NCBI RefSeq assembly: GCF_958298935.1
Contig: NC_084929.1
Span: forward strand, 4,216,001 to 4,280,000
DNA: 64,000 nt
Source: Phragmites australis
Lineage: Eukaryota > Streptophyta > Magnoliopsida > Poales > Poaceae
Direction: 5' to 3'
Made by a program: the position numbers and the translations under genes. Shown one piece after another: positions 1 through 11,843 of this stretch. Numbering within the stretch: position 1 is the stretch's first letter; each line of letters starts with the position of its first letter. The notes under the pieces are model-generated. The model ran no database searches. It was not told where the DNA came from and was given only the letters and a program-made list of their open reading frames with translations.

Positions 1-1335
1 GGGTTAGAATCTTCTTTCATATCCCTGAAGGCATTCTCAATCTCCTGAACAGAGAAGGGTTGGACCAGGATGTCTATGGCTTTAGCTGACAACCTATTGT
101 GATTATCCCAAAAGGAATCAGCAAGCATCAGACCATCTCTTGAATCAACTCCAAAGAGGTTTTTGTAGAAGTCATAGATATGGTCCCTAAGTTGGGATTG
201 GGAGGTGATCTGACCTTGATCGGTCTCTAAAGACAGAATCAAGTTCTTCCTCCTTCTCCTATTTGCTAAAAGGTGGAAGAATCTGGTATTATTGTCCTCC
301 TCTTTTACCAGAGTCCTTCCACATTTCTGCTTTCAAAAGATCTCCTCCATGGAGATGATTTTTTCAAGATTCTCTTCTAGCCTATATCTGTTTTCCCAAT
401 CCATCTTGGATAACCCATCAGAGTCAGCTATTTCGTCAAGCACAGCAATCTGAGCCAGAAAGTCTTATTTGTGCTTGTTCTGTTCACCCATCTTCTGCCT
501 ATGTCATTCTCTAATGAACTGTCTGGTATCATAGAGGCTTTTTCAGGTCTTCTTCCTTTTTTCTCCAACCACCTTTGACAAACCAGCTCTTTGAAATTAT
601 CAGCAAGAAGCCACTGTCTTTCAAAGGTGAAGTATTTACATCTTTGGATCCTAGCCTCCCTTGAGTCCAAGAAAATTGGGTTGTGGTCTGAGCTAATCCT
701 AGTCAGGCTCCATGCATGACACAATGGAAAGTGTTGTTTCCAATCACTGGACATTAGAAACATGTCCAGGTTCACCATCACCGGCGTTAGCTGTTTATTG
801 GTCCAAGTGTACTTGGGTCTAGCTCTTTTTTACTTCTCTTAAGTGAAAATTCATAATAAAACCATTAAAGTGGTCCATCAGGTTCTTATCTGAGTTCATT
901 GTTTTTGTCCCGAGACTCTCTAATGAGGTTACAATCACTTCCAAGAAGTAAAGGCAGTGACACTCTATCATAAATTTTCTCCAATTCACAAATGGACTCC
1001 TTGGATGTCCTATGGTCTGCAAGGCCGTAGACTGTGATGAACTCCCATTTGAGGTTGGTGACACTTGATCTCACAGTGATATGGATACAGAATTGGTGAA
1101 GCTCCCATTGCTCCAATTCCAGCAGGTCATTCTTGACTACCACCATAATCCCCCCAGAATGACCTTGGGCTGGCACCACACCCCAAGAAAAGTCCTCTAC
1201 ACTAGAAATTTCTTTAAGTTCTTTTGCTGTGAAGTCCTTCTGTTCTTTTGCTGTGAAGTCCTTCTTCACAGTTTCCTGTATGCCAATGATGTCCAGCCTT
1301 TCCTGCATGATGTAGTCCTTGATCTGCTTCCTCAC
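1..1335 (-). pseudogene. LINE ORF2 fragment: endonuclease domain plus start of RT linker
   Basis: Minus-strand 1335-886 carries the N-terminal half of an exonuclease-endonuclease-phosphatase fold: DIIGIQET (catalytic Glu region), SGGIMVVVKN, and LLLGSDCNLI at the place where most LINEs have GDFN. After a frame change, 781-428 carries the C-terminal half with SSDHNPIFLD, matching the conserved SDHxP motif. The 427-1 segment translates as the usual linker before RT. Oddity: a short tandem duplication gives KDFTAKEQKDFTAKE near 1205-1265. The frame break and the altered GDFN motif argue against activity. Confidence 0.8.
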
Positions 1336-1554
1336 TACTTTCCCTAACCCTCTAGCATTCCATATAAGAATTCTCGTTTATGCTTTTTCTTTGGTCTGCC
1401 TCTTCCTCTTTTTTTATTGCTCAGGGCCACTCCTTGTGACCTCCCTTTTTTCTGAGCCTGGCTTATCATATCCCATCACAGAATTGTCAATGACCTCCAT
1501 GGACAATTCCTATTCCAGGTCCTCTACCCTAGTAGTTTCCTTCTCAATTTGCTT

Positions 1555-4500
1555 TTAAAGGAAAGCTTTAAAAGCCGCATTAGCAATCTTAGCCCTAGTT
1601 AGTTCCTCAGCCTTAAAGGAATCTATTTGATTATCAATATTCTCAGCTACTAGATCTAGCTTAGATATAACATTTGCAATGAATTCATTGGAGGTATTAT
1701 TAAGAATAGAAAATCGGTTCAGATTTAGGGTAGTACTTGTATATGAATTCTTCTGCTGGGATCTTTTCATGGCCTTGGCCTGAATGGAGATCCCATCTCT
1801 GGGGATCCTGGAGCTTGCCCTAGTTGCAAGGGCTGGTCCCCTCCTTTTATAAGTCCTAATCTTTGGACTTTTAGAGACAGCTACCCACCCATGAGAGCTA
1901 TCTCCCTTGTTAGTCTTGGAGCTAAGTTGAGATAAGGTGTCAAAGTTCTCTTCTTCTGCCTCCAAATTTCAATTTCCTGCAATCTTCTAGGGAACCATTT
2001 CTTAGGATAACTCAAAGTGTTATGCCCAGCCTAGATCTCAGGTTGATGGTCAGTTGTGTTGTGAGGGGAAGGAGACAAACTTGACCATGAATTGGCACAC
2101 AACAGGTAGGCGCCCTCCTAGTTGTGAACAATGATCATACCATCAGGAACCACACCCTCCTGTGTATTTTGGACTCCACTTCCTTATCCACCCCCTTGCC
2201 ATTGTGTTCCTCAGGATGACTAGGATCGGGTAGGAGGTGCCCCTCCTTGGGACAACCCGATCCTGTCCCTTTGTAGGGGGTGAGAATTTGAGAGGTAATG
2301 GTGTCTTCCATGCCTGGAAGAAACACTAAGGATTTTTGTTCCTCCTCCAAGTGGTTGTCTTCCAGAGTAAGGAGCCCCATGTCCCCTTTCTCCACCTCCC
2401 CTTCACTATAAACTGTCAATGCCCCAATGGCTGGGTCAAAGAAGTAATGGGCATGATCCCCTTGCATTTTGCTGGTGAAGTAGGGGCTTCCACAGATACC
2501 TGCTTCCCTTTATCCATTGGTTTATGGGGTCTAACATACTGTTTCTTGCCTTTGTCTTCATTGTCCTTCTTTGGCAAGTCACCCTGACTTGTGTCTTCAT
2601 CAAAGTCACTTATGTAGTCATCATCAGACCCTCTATCATCATCGTCATCTAGTTTGGAAGAGGGTCATCAGTTGATGTTTTATCATTGAAACCTTCCATG
2701 ACATACCAGATTAGGTGTTCTTCTCCATTGAAAAAAATCTCAATGAAGTTTCTGATCTTGTGTAGGTCCCTGCATAAAACCTTCACCCTGACAGGGTCAT
2801 TTCTGAGCAAGCTGAGATCATCCATCACCAGTGGTTCAGCCACTATGCCAGTGATCTCTTTGACATACTCAACAACCTTACCATAGGCAGGGATCCCATT
2901 TTTTTTAATCCAAGTAGACTTTAGCAGGTCAGTGATATCAGGGTCCTTCCCATGATTACTTATCTTGACCTTGAGGCTATGTAAAGCTAGTTCCACAGTT
3001 AAACCTTGTGAAGGTTGTCAGAGACTCCTTAGTAGGGAATACAACTATGTATTCATTCACATCTAATTTTTTTAACCTTCCAGTCCCATTTCAGGTCAAT
3101 CAAGTGTTTGAGTTTAGCTTCTATTTTCTCCACTGTGGCCTCACCCATGAGAACCGACAACAGTCCAGTGATTTAGAATATCTGGGTCTTCTCTACTGGG
3201 ATGTGGATGGAATAAAAACCAAGATTCTGTGTTGCAAAACCAAGCATTTGTAACTTTCTACTCTTGCCAAAACGGGTTGCACAATCCATAGCCATGTGGC
3301 CAATGTGCTTGCATTTACAACTGACTAGGTCATTTGTGCAATCCATTTGGTGGTGGCTGTCTTGCTAGCATCAGAAGCATCGAGTTTTTCCTACATGTTT
3401 TGATGGTTTAGGTTGTTTACCTTTGTAGACTTGGCGATCTGACCCCATTGTTGCCGGCTTCCTTGTTTCTCGTCTGCCATTCTTCCTTCATATCTTCCTT
3501 CTTGTTTTCCCCGTTGGCCACCAAAGCCTCCTTCAGATATGTAGGCCCTAGCCCAGATCCACAACCTCCATGGCCAGATTGGGGACTCAGGTCATCACAC
3601 CCACCCCCCTCGGCCACCATGGCCTCAGGAGTGGGTGTCCTCCCTTGCGAGAGATCATGAGCCCCCTTGCTCAGGATGTGCTTTAGTATTCCGTTGAAGT
3701 TTGTGGCGTAGATCACGCTCTCTGTACATCCATCTGAGTGTCCTTGGGTCTTCGCTTCCCCCAAGGCCTCCCATGGTCTTGGTCTTGTCGATGAGCCATG
3801 GTGTCTCCCTTGATCGCCTGCGTGAAAGAAGCCCACCGTAGTGGCGAAGTACCCATGATCTTCACCTTCCTCATTGTTGCCCCAAGTCGCCGGACCTCCT
3901 CTCTAGACACCAAAAGCCCTAATTTGAGGTATGGATTGGCTTTTGGGATCCAGATCCATGAGGGCGGCGTCGGTTTTGATGAGTAAGCGAAGATATCACG
4001 GTGGGAGTACCCGAACTGTATGGGTATAAGCGGCCCATTGGGTTGTATGGGTCTTAATGGGCCTGTTATTGGGCTAGGGTTCTTTGGCACCAGTCCTAGA
4101 TCGATCTCCCCCAAACTCTATCCCCTCGGGAGTAGCGGCGCCATCCTCTGCTCTGGCGAGATCCGTGACCCTACCTGGGGGCGCATCGCACACATTGTCG
4201 TGACCTGCATAGACTGGTTGAAATTTGAACAGGTGATGCTTGAGTACCCGTGCGAGATGATCACGCTCCTCCTCAATCAGCCACCATGGTTTCGACGGAG
4301 TTCCCAACAAGCCCACCCTTAATTTATGAAGGATTTTGGTTTGGATTGGGCATGTTGGGTATAAGAGAAGATGACTCCCGATCACCTCCTTGGTTGGCGA
4401 TGGCGTTCGTTCTGTGAAGCCTAGACCCCGTGGCACGACCTCCTCGGTCGTCGGAGCCTCGCCCTCCATTGATGGGCACACAACCAAGATGCCTCCACTG

Positions 4501-4577
4501 TTCACAAAATCGTCGCTCCTACCGACCCGATTCGTCCCGTCCTCTCCATGAGGGCGAGGTATTTGGCCAATCGCCAC
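1555..4577 (-). pseudogene. LINE ORF1 (gag-like, DUF4283/zinc-knuckle type), broken
   Basis: Minus-strand open stretches in different frames line up in the order of a grass LINE ORF1: 4577-4074, 4114-3713, 3836-3417, 2996-2649 and 1965-1555. The 2996-2649 piece (LKSTWIKKNGIPAYGKVVEY and following) resembles the DUF4283-like RNA-binding part. A zinc-knuckle-like segment at about 3330-3285 reads CKCKHIGHMAMDC; its first cysteine is out of register, so the CCHC is degenerate. The last piece has SSRIPRDGISIQAKA and NRFSILNN, typical of the region just before ORF2. Family assignment rests on pattern recognition, not on a search. Confidence 0.7.
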
Positions 4578-5274
4578 CGATTAGAGCCCGACGGGTGCTA
4601 GGGTTGGTCGTTGGCCTGAGCTTAGTGGAGAAATCGAGGAGCGCCCTTCCTGAACTGAGGGTACGCGGTGTGTACCATCTGAACCGATGGCAGACATGCC
4701 TGGATCTGGCGCTGATGGCATATCCGTCAAGGGAGCCGCAATCGCTCTTCGCTCTCCATCTCGATAGTCCTTCTCTGGTGATGTTGATGATACCGACGGA
4801 AAAAATGGGTGATTCAAAGTTTGCTTCCTTATATTATTGATTTTTTTACATGACCGCTAGGGCTAGTGCTATGCGGGTGCTGGGGTGGCGCCGCTGATAT
4901 CATTTTTTAGTAGCAAAAGAAAGCCAAACCATTTTTAGTGGATTTTAATCTCGCTATTGTAACCTACGGCCCAGCAGACAAGGATAGTACGGCCCGTTTA
5001 TTTATGTACGGCACGCGCCTGGGCTTGGGCTGGGCCAACAAGTGGGCCCGCAGGGCCAGACCAATCCCGCGGACCCACCTGTCACGCGCTCCCCGAGAAC
5101 TCCTCCCACTCGCACGAACCAAGACAAAACGATGACGCTCTCCTCCTCATCGCGCCGCCGCGTCTAACCCTCCGGCGACTCAACTCCGGCGACCCGATCC
5201 GCGCCACCACGCCATTGCCGACCTCTGATGCGCACGTAATCTACCCCGCTTTCGCTTCCGCGCAATCCGCCGCC

Positions 5275-7451
5275 ATGGGCATGGGGATGGGGGGCGCGAG
5301 AGGAGGCACCGGGGCCTGGGTCGCCGGCGAGCGGTGGCGGAGGATCCTCTTCCTCGCGCTGGCGTCCCTGTCCTTCCTCCTCTCCCTCATCCTCCTGTTC
5401 CTCTCCGCGCCGCGCCTCCACCTCCCGAGCCTCGCCCCCTCCTCCGCTGCCGCATCCGCTGTCCGGCGCGGGCCCGACGCGCCGCCCTGCCTCGCCTACC
5501 TCCTCACGGGCGCCCGCGGCGACGGGCGCCGCCTCCTCAGGCTCCTCCTCGCGGTCTACCACCCGCGCAATCGCTACGTCCTCCACCTCTCCGCCGACGC
5601 GCCCGACGCCGAGCGCCTGAGCCTCGCCGCCGGGGTCGCCGGCGCTGCGCCCGCGGTGGGCGCGTTCGGGAATGTCGCCGTCGTCGGCACCCCCACCGCG
5701 GGGACGCCCGTGGGATCCTCCGGGCTCGCCGGCACGCTCCGCGCCGCCGCGGTGCTGCTCCGGCTCCACCCCGACTGGGACTGGTTCCTGACCCTCAACG
5801 CTGCCGACTACCCCCTCGTCACCCAAGACGGTACGCCAACCCAACATCCATCCATCTCTAGATTGGTGCATTAATATATATTTTTTCGATTACAATGTGA
5901 TGCACACACACACCACTACGCTTGCACACTACACTCACACACACACGAGTGCGCCCTATAACACATCTATAAATAATACCGTAAATCATAGACACAAGGA
6001 TTTGAACCCTCGTGGGTGGAGTCGTACCCTGACGCCTCCATCACTACACTTCCTATCTAGTGTGTAAGAAAGAATTAATCCTGCCACATTTGGAGTAATC
6101 TTTTTATGGCCTTTTTGAATAATCTTCTGGCTAGTAGTATAACATCAAATGGAGATATAGCTATGCTTGTTTGCGCTGCCTGAGAGCAAATTACAATTGT
6201 TTGCAACATGGAAGAGTTGGACAACGGGTCAACCATGCGCATCTGGTTCAGTTCCAAATACTCACCTATCGGTCACACCATCAGTCTTATTATGCATTTC
6301 AAGTTGAACTGACAGTATAAAAATCAGTATGTGGATTGAGACTCCTCTTATCTATGGATATAATGCACATGACAGAACGTGCACTGTTATATGTATAGGT
6401 TGATAGTAAAGCCTATGTCAAATGATGTTGGTGACTGCAAATCATGTTATACTACATTCTTGAATATCATTACATAATTAACTTCAAGAGATATCAGCGT
6501 GCTTGCTTCGTTAGTTGTTCCAGCTAGTCATCATTGTGTAATTAACTTCATTTATACAGATCATGATAATCTTGTATGTTTTCTTCCTGTTGCAGACCTG
6601 ATTCATATCTTATCATCTGTTCCAAGGGACCTTAACTTCATTGATCACACAAGTGACATTGGACCGAAAGAGTATGGATCATCTGAACTTACGAAGAATA
6701 CTAGCCACCAGCAGCATTAGTTTTGATAAAAAATTTCTGCAGATCTGAGAAAGTACAAGAAATGATAGTCGATGCTGGAATTTACTTGTCAGGGAGGACC
6801 AACTTCTTCCGAGCTACACAGAAACGACCTACTCCTGATGCTTTTAAGTTCTTCACAGGCATTTCTTCCTCTCTGCACTTGGTTTGCTTCCATTGGTCTG
6901 GATAATTTCCTCACCCATACCTCTCCTTCTTAATAGGTTCTCCATGGGTCATTCTAAACCGGCAGTTTATAGAGTACTGCATTCTTGGTTGGGAGAATCT
7001 CCCTCGGATTCTTCTCATGTACTTCAACAATGTAATGCTACCCCAGGAAGGATATTTCCACTCAGTCATATGCAACTCGCTGGATTTCCGCAATCTCACT
7101 GTGAACAATGACTTGAGGTTCATGGTGCGGGATGATCCATCTCAGACAGAGCCCATTTTCCTCAGCAGGGAACATTATGGTCAGATGGTGGATAGTGGGG
7201 CACCTTTTGCGAGGCCGTTTCGAGAGAATGATCCTCTGCTGGACATGATTGACGGCAACATACTCAAGCGTTGGAGCCATGGGGCCATTCCTGGTGCCTG
7301 GTGCTCAGGGAGGAAGAGGTGGTTCAGTGATCCATGTTCCCAGTGGGGTGATGTGAACATTGTGAGACCTGGCCCTCAAGCTGTGAAGTTGCACCAATAC
7401 ATAAATCGGACTTTAGGAGAGGCAAAATCGCGTAGCAACTCATGCAAGTGA
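5275..7451 (+). CDS. GT14 family glycosyltransferase (Core-2/I-branching; GlcAT14-like)
   Basis: Predicted type II Golgi enzyme of glycosyltransferase family 14. Characterised plant members of the GlcAT14 group add beta-glucuronic acid to arabinogalactan-protein sugars; that substrate is inferred here. Exons: 5275-5830, 6596-6671, 6743-6858, 6937-7451, joining in frame to 420 residues. Residues about 22-44 form one hydrophobic anchor after a basic stretch. The domain follows: CLAYLLTGARGDGRRLLRLL, then HPDWDWFLTLNAADYPLVTQ, then NFIDHTSDIG, IVDAGIYLSGRTNFF, SPWVILNRQFIEYC and GYFHSVICNS. The start is the first ATG of the open frame (MGMGMGG). Introns 2 and 3 are only 71 and 78 bp. Intron 3 appears to be GC-AG (CACAG/GCATTT...AATAG/GTTCT), because only that join keeps the FFTGSPWV motif. 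A LINE ends about 440 bp upstream. Confidence 0.9.
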
Positions 7452-8598
7452 TGCATTGTTATCAGGGGCCTCACATCACACCCCATGGTTGAAAGCTTCG
7501 AACTTATTCAATCTCTCCGGGGCTCTTCACTATGCTGAATAAGTAATTGTTCCCTCCCTGAACTGAAACAAGCACTTCTTGTGCCTGAATATACACAGCG
7601 ATGGAGGGCTGTGGTAGATTCTTTTCTAGATCTTTTTGTGGCAACTATCACAATCATGGCTGAAGAGTTCCTCTGCGGTCTAGGTAACCTCCATCGACCA
7701 TTTCTGGCTCCACTGCGATATTGAAGACAGATAGCTTAGAGGCTAGAGCAGATGCTTATATAGGTGGTGTAGATCATTTGTTGTGATCATTTTGAGTGAT
7801 GTCCTATTGGTGCTATTCACAGCACAGCTGAAAATGGGTTAATCCTTGTGCTCTCAGAATGGCAGAATTGGAGAAATAAAGTAGAACAGGGTATCTTGTT
7901 GTCTTACTGGACTACTTAGCTTTCACATGCTTAGAATTATCACTTGAAGATACTCCGTAGTGTCCCTTATTCTCTCGAATTTTCTGGTAATATCATTGTA
8001 CTGATATTATTTTTACATTTCCCCCTGGAAATTTGTCTTACCTCAAGATCCATTTCCCAAGACATAGCCTGTATCCAAGTGACAGATTAACTGATATAGA
8101 GATAATTTCTCAGATTTCACTGTACTAACAATATTATGCTTCATACCCATTACTTCTTTTCTGGTCCTACGGAGCAATTTTCACATATTATTACCAGGCA
8201 CCAGCTAATCCTAAGAATTGAGCACGTGGTAGTGGAAGTTTCATAGCTTGGCGTTTAGCTAAAAGATGCATCACAAATATCTGCCTTTTCATATCTATTT
8301 CAAGACATTTTGAGATATAGCTCATTGAATTTTTTTTTACTGAAATCTAACAAGTTCTCGCTAAAAAAAGATGAATTTTGTTTGAACGTTTTTAGAAGGT
8401 TATGGGTCTCGTTATCTCTGGTCCATTTTACTCCATGTCAGCAGCATCTGTGGTGCCCGCGTGGCACACTCAAACCGCATGTGTACTGACATGTGGACCC
8501 AATGCCACTCCATTCTGAAAGGTAGTGAAAGTGAGAATTCTTGGGCTAAAACCTAGTTCATAGTGCAACAAATGCTTAAACATGGTGCAATGTGACAA
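7452..8598. other. 3' flank of the glycosyltransferase gene and intergenic DNA
   Basis: No coding sequence that I can support. An AATAAA at 7875-7880, about 425 bp past the stop codon, is a candidate polyadenylation signal for the upstream gene. The rest is AT-rich intergenic DNA up to the Helitron boundary. Confidence 0.45.
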
Positions 8599-9078
8599 TC
8601 TTTACTAATATAAAGCACCAGTTTTGTCGTATGTCCTCCCATCCAATCCCACCATCCATCTAATCTAATAAAAAACCAAAAAAAACAGCAAACAAATCAC
8701 GCAAAACTAAAAATCAACTAAAGCCTAACCGCCCTCCTTCCCTCAACCACCCGCCCCTGCCGCCCTCCTGCCTAGATCACCCCCACCCCGCCGCCTCTCG
8801 ATTCCTAAACCCTTCGCCACCACCTGCTGCACCCGTTGCCGATGGAGAACTTGGCAAGCAGCGGCCTCCGCGCCGCCTGCCCTGGTACCGACGGCCTCCT
8901 CGTGGAGGCCGCCTACGGGGTCAAGCTCACACGACGGCCGTCGCCATAGCTGCCGCCGCCTTCACTCTTCCCGCCGCGACACCACCTCTTCCCCCCGTCG
9001 GGCCGCTATCTCCCTCTTCGCTTGGTCGTCACCTTCGCCGCGCGGGGGCACACACGATCTCCGCCCCTGCCGCCCTTC

Positions 9079-10620
9079 ATGGCCGTCGCCTCCAGTAAGT
9101 CATCTTCCCCAGCTCGGGTCGCCCTCCATTTAAGCTTTTCCCCGATCCACGGCACGCTATCTCAGCTTTGAGCTTTCCCACATTAACCAGGAGGAACGAC
9201 ACTCGGTGGCCCGCACCCGAACCCTAACGATGACGGCCCCAGGTTCCGATCACTGGCGGGGAAAGGGAAGCCCGTCCCTCTAGCCGACATCACCAGCACC
9301 AGGCGGCCCAACCCCACCAGATCCATCAGCGTCGCCAACGTTGTCAAGGTAAATTTTGTCGCTTTAGCTCGAACAAACCAACAGCCCGATCTAGGTCAAT
9401 CATGCTATTTTCGTCCGATTGCTTTTTTTTCTCTGTGAAAACTGTCTCGTTGCCCAATCCTCGCTTGCTTGGCCGCAGGAGAACGCCAAGTTGCATCATC
9501 TGCTCAGCGAGAAGACGTACGTTGCCTGCCTCTCCATTCCGTCATTGTTCCTGTGAAAGGGGTGACAAGGATTGCTGTTTCTTTCTGAATCTGAAGAAAT
9601 GTAGCGTTGCTTTGATTTCTTTTTTGCAGAAAGATCATCGAGGTCAGTAGAGTTGAGATGCACAAGCTCTGCCTCGCGCTGAAAGCATCACACCAGCAGA
9701 ACCTGCAGCTCACACAGACCAATTCTCAGATGCTCGCGGTTCGTCTATGTCTCCATCCAGTCCCTGTCTCACCATAGCTGCACTAATTTTAATCCTTTGC
9801 TCTTGTGGCTGTTCCTTGATTGATGATTCAGTATTTCAGTTGAATTGTATGCTTATTGTGTGAGTTATACCTGTGCACCACAATATAAAAAGAGATGCTA
9901 TATTTTTGGGGGGTGGGGGTGGGGGTGGGGTTTCAGATTCAGTTTTCCCAAATCATATATTGAATTGAACTCAGTTATGTTGGATGTGAAACATTGAGTA
10001 ATTTTGTACATAGGAAAGAAACCAAAGCATCACGCGCAGTTGATTTATTTTGTGCTACAGCATAGAAGCTGTCTAAACCATCTTTCTGTTTTGTGCAGGA
10101 ACTAAATCTGGGGAAAGATAGAGTAAGCTGTCCTGTTTCTTTTGTGTTTGAGTTTCTTCGATTGTCAGTACTCAGTATGGATTGTTAATTTGGGAACTAT
10201 TTGCGGATATAATGTGCATCTCAAGGTATTGCAATATGAGCTGTCATGTACAGTAGCAGTGCTTAAGTAAAGGATTTAGAACTCGAGGCAAGCAAGAGCA
10301 TGGCTTAACTCAGCTTCTTTTTATTATAGATGCCATGATTTTTTTACTCATATTACGTTTTGCAGCGTAAGAATAAGACTGCTAATCAACGGCGGAAGAA
10401 AGTAAATTCATAGGTAGATAGCAAATTTGTAAGTAAAATGGTCACCATGGTAATATACAACTATTATAATTATGAGATTGTTTGATTTCTATAATGAAAT
10501 TAGGAGGTCATGAAAGCCATAACTTCCAAAGTTGCAGCAGTTGAGGCTCATCGAATTGATGGTTCAGTCACCAGTGCCGTTGAACACCATTTTGTTGAAT
10601 CTCAATGTAAAGCTAACACT
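9079..10620 (+). pseudogene. Shugoshin (centromeric cohesion protector) fragment captured in Helitron
   Basis: Plant shugoshins shield centromeric cohesin in meiosis. Here a run of exons can be joined in frame: 9079-9094, 9191-9348, 9479-9516, 9630-9738 and 10099-10122. They encode an N-terminus with PVPLADITSTRRPNPTRS, then the coiled coil ENAKLHHLLSEKTKIIEVSR, VEMHKLCLALKASHQQN and ELNLGKDR. The next exon is recognisable at 10220-10300 (LKVLQYELSCTVAVLK) but is broken: its acceptor reads GCAT instead of GCAG, and a frame loss creates TAA at 10268-10270. Later exon-like pieces are 10366-10401 (RKNKTANQRRKK) and 10504-10620. The conserved C-terminal SGO motif was not seen. A truncated protein or a skipped exon cannot be excluded. 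Confidence 0.75.
9908..9930 (+). other. G-quadruplex-capable tract
   Basis: Four G runs of 6, 5, 5 and 4 separated by single T residues, in a shugoshin-fragment intron inside the Helitron. This satisfies the classical four-run G-quadruplex pattern with minimal loops. Confidence 0.6.
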
Positions 10621-11334
10621 TCTTTCTCTTCTTTTGTTGTGGATTTTTGTACTGTACTCAGCAGTCATTTTGTACCGTTTTATTCAACACGAGTTGTCTG
10701 TTGTGTAAGTTTATTCATGGTGGTTTCGGTCAGTATTGTGGCATTCTCATTTTGCTAGCTTTGTAATGTACTATTGTCTCATGAGTGTTACATTCCAAAT
10801 AGTAATAGTAATCAGCAATGGTCTGCCATCGGCACATTTGATTCATCGGTGTTCCGCAATCAATTCATGTGCAATTGTTATTTCATTCAAGACTCTTCTT
10901 TCTTATCATCATATTTTAAAATTATGTTTGTTAGAGAGCTCGAATCATCAGGACTCAGCTTTAGGAGATGCAGATTTTGCATTGCAATACAACCCAGCAC
11001 AAACATGGTGACTGTGCACTGTTGCGAAAATTCATCATGGTTTGTTGAGTTCCAATACAAAGCAACTTAAATTGACCAGCAAGGCTGCGATGGAAGATTT
11101 CACAAACAATATCCTCTTATAGTCTACACAATAGGAACATGTAGCTCTCCTTTCTATATTTGGGTTGGAACAAGTCTATGTTGCTTTGTATGATTGTCAC
11201 CTGCAAAGAATTGGAATAAGCCTAAGTTGTTTTGTATGATTTGTCACTTGCAAAGAGGATAAGTCGTTCGTAAATATTCTTCTGCATGTGATGAATATTT
11301 TTTCCCCTTAATTTGTGGGTTACCCCTCTTTAGA

Positions 11335-11418
11335 TATGATGGGAACATTGAGCAACTCCTTCGCCGGGTGTTGAGCAGAGATGGATTAAAGAATGCAGGC
11401 ACTGATGCAGAAGTCTGA
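11335..11418 (+). pseudogene. Unidentified terminal-exon-like segment in Helitron
   Basis: A pyrimidine-rich acceptor (CCCCTCTTTAG) precedes an open segment that translates as YDGNIEQLLRRVLSRDGL and then KNAGTDAEV before TGA. It looks like a real last exon with balanced composition, but I do not recognise the family. It could be the tail of the shugoshin donor gene or a second captured gene. Its end lies about 190 bp before the Helitron 3' terminus. Confidence 0.35.
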
Positions 11419-11661
11419 TCAGCTTGAGATTCCTTCGTTGTTTATGAGAGAATGGAGATGCATTTTATTTGTAATTATTTTTATGGTGAAGTAATTGAGA
11501 ATATCGTTATGATATATGTTATTTTTCGATTGATATGCTATGATAATAGAAGGACATGTATTCAAAATATTTGGATACCGTTGCAACACACGGGTATTGT
11601 ACTAGTATATCTCCAAAGCATAGTGTTTTGTGCAATTTACTCTAGTATTTATTGAACAAGG

Positions 11662-11843
11662 ATCTTGTAGGGCCTATGTAGTCAGGAGAAGCAATGGATA
11701 CATTTTTGAGGATTCTCATACCTAATTGTATTTTCTGAACAATGCATTATTTTATCTTGTATGGCCTATGTTGTCTTGAGAAACTATGGATACATTTTTG
11801 AGGATTCTCATACCTAATACTATTATTTTCTGAACAATGCATG
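11662..11843. repeat. 92-bp tandem duplication
   Basis: Two adjacent copies of about 92 bp, starting ATCTTGTAGGGCCTATGT at 11662 and ATCTTGTATGGCCTATGT at 11754. Both contain GATACATTTTTGAGGATTC. The copies differ at only a few bases. They lie just outside the Helitron 3' end, with no coding content. Confidence 0.75.

Larger units (their letters stand above)
1..4835 (-). mobile_element. L1-type LINE, 5' part, degenerate; runs off the left edge
   Basis: A non-LTR retrotransposon on the minus strand. Read from high to low coordinates it shows a GC-rich leader, an ORF1-like gag region (about 4577-1555), an apurinic-endonuclease-like region (1335-430) and the linker into reverse transcriptase (427-1), whose translation includes the linker-type string FFHLLANRRRRK. 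The reading frame breaks several times, so the copy is dead. The RT core, the zf-RVT domain and the poly(A) tail would lie left of base 1. The 5' end is set only roughly, near 4835, where the coding-like sequence stops about 440 bp upstream of the glycosyltransferase start. I could not identify its target-site duplication because the 3' end is missing. Confidence 0.85.
8599..11605 (+). mobile_element. Non-autonomous Helitron carrying captured gene fragments
   Basis: A 3,007-bp Helitron. The 5' end is TCTTTACTAATATAAAGC at 8599, immediately after an A. The 3' end has the grass-type terminal hairpin region GCAACACACGGG followed about 10 bases later by CTAG ending at 11605, immediately before a T. 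Insertion is therefore between host A and T with no target-site duplication, as the family requires. It has no Rep/helicase gene, so it is non-autonomous. Inside is a GC-rich 5' portion, shugoshin-derived exons with introns (9079-10620) and a further exon-like segment (11335-11418). The retained introns mean that genomic DNA, not mRNA, was captured. Confidence 0.8.

Noticed and set aside
5164..5871. A 235-codon minus-strand frame opposite the glycosyltransferase exon 1
   Set aside because: GC-driven shadow of exon 1, Glu/Gly/Arg-rich with no motif.
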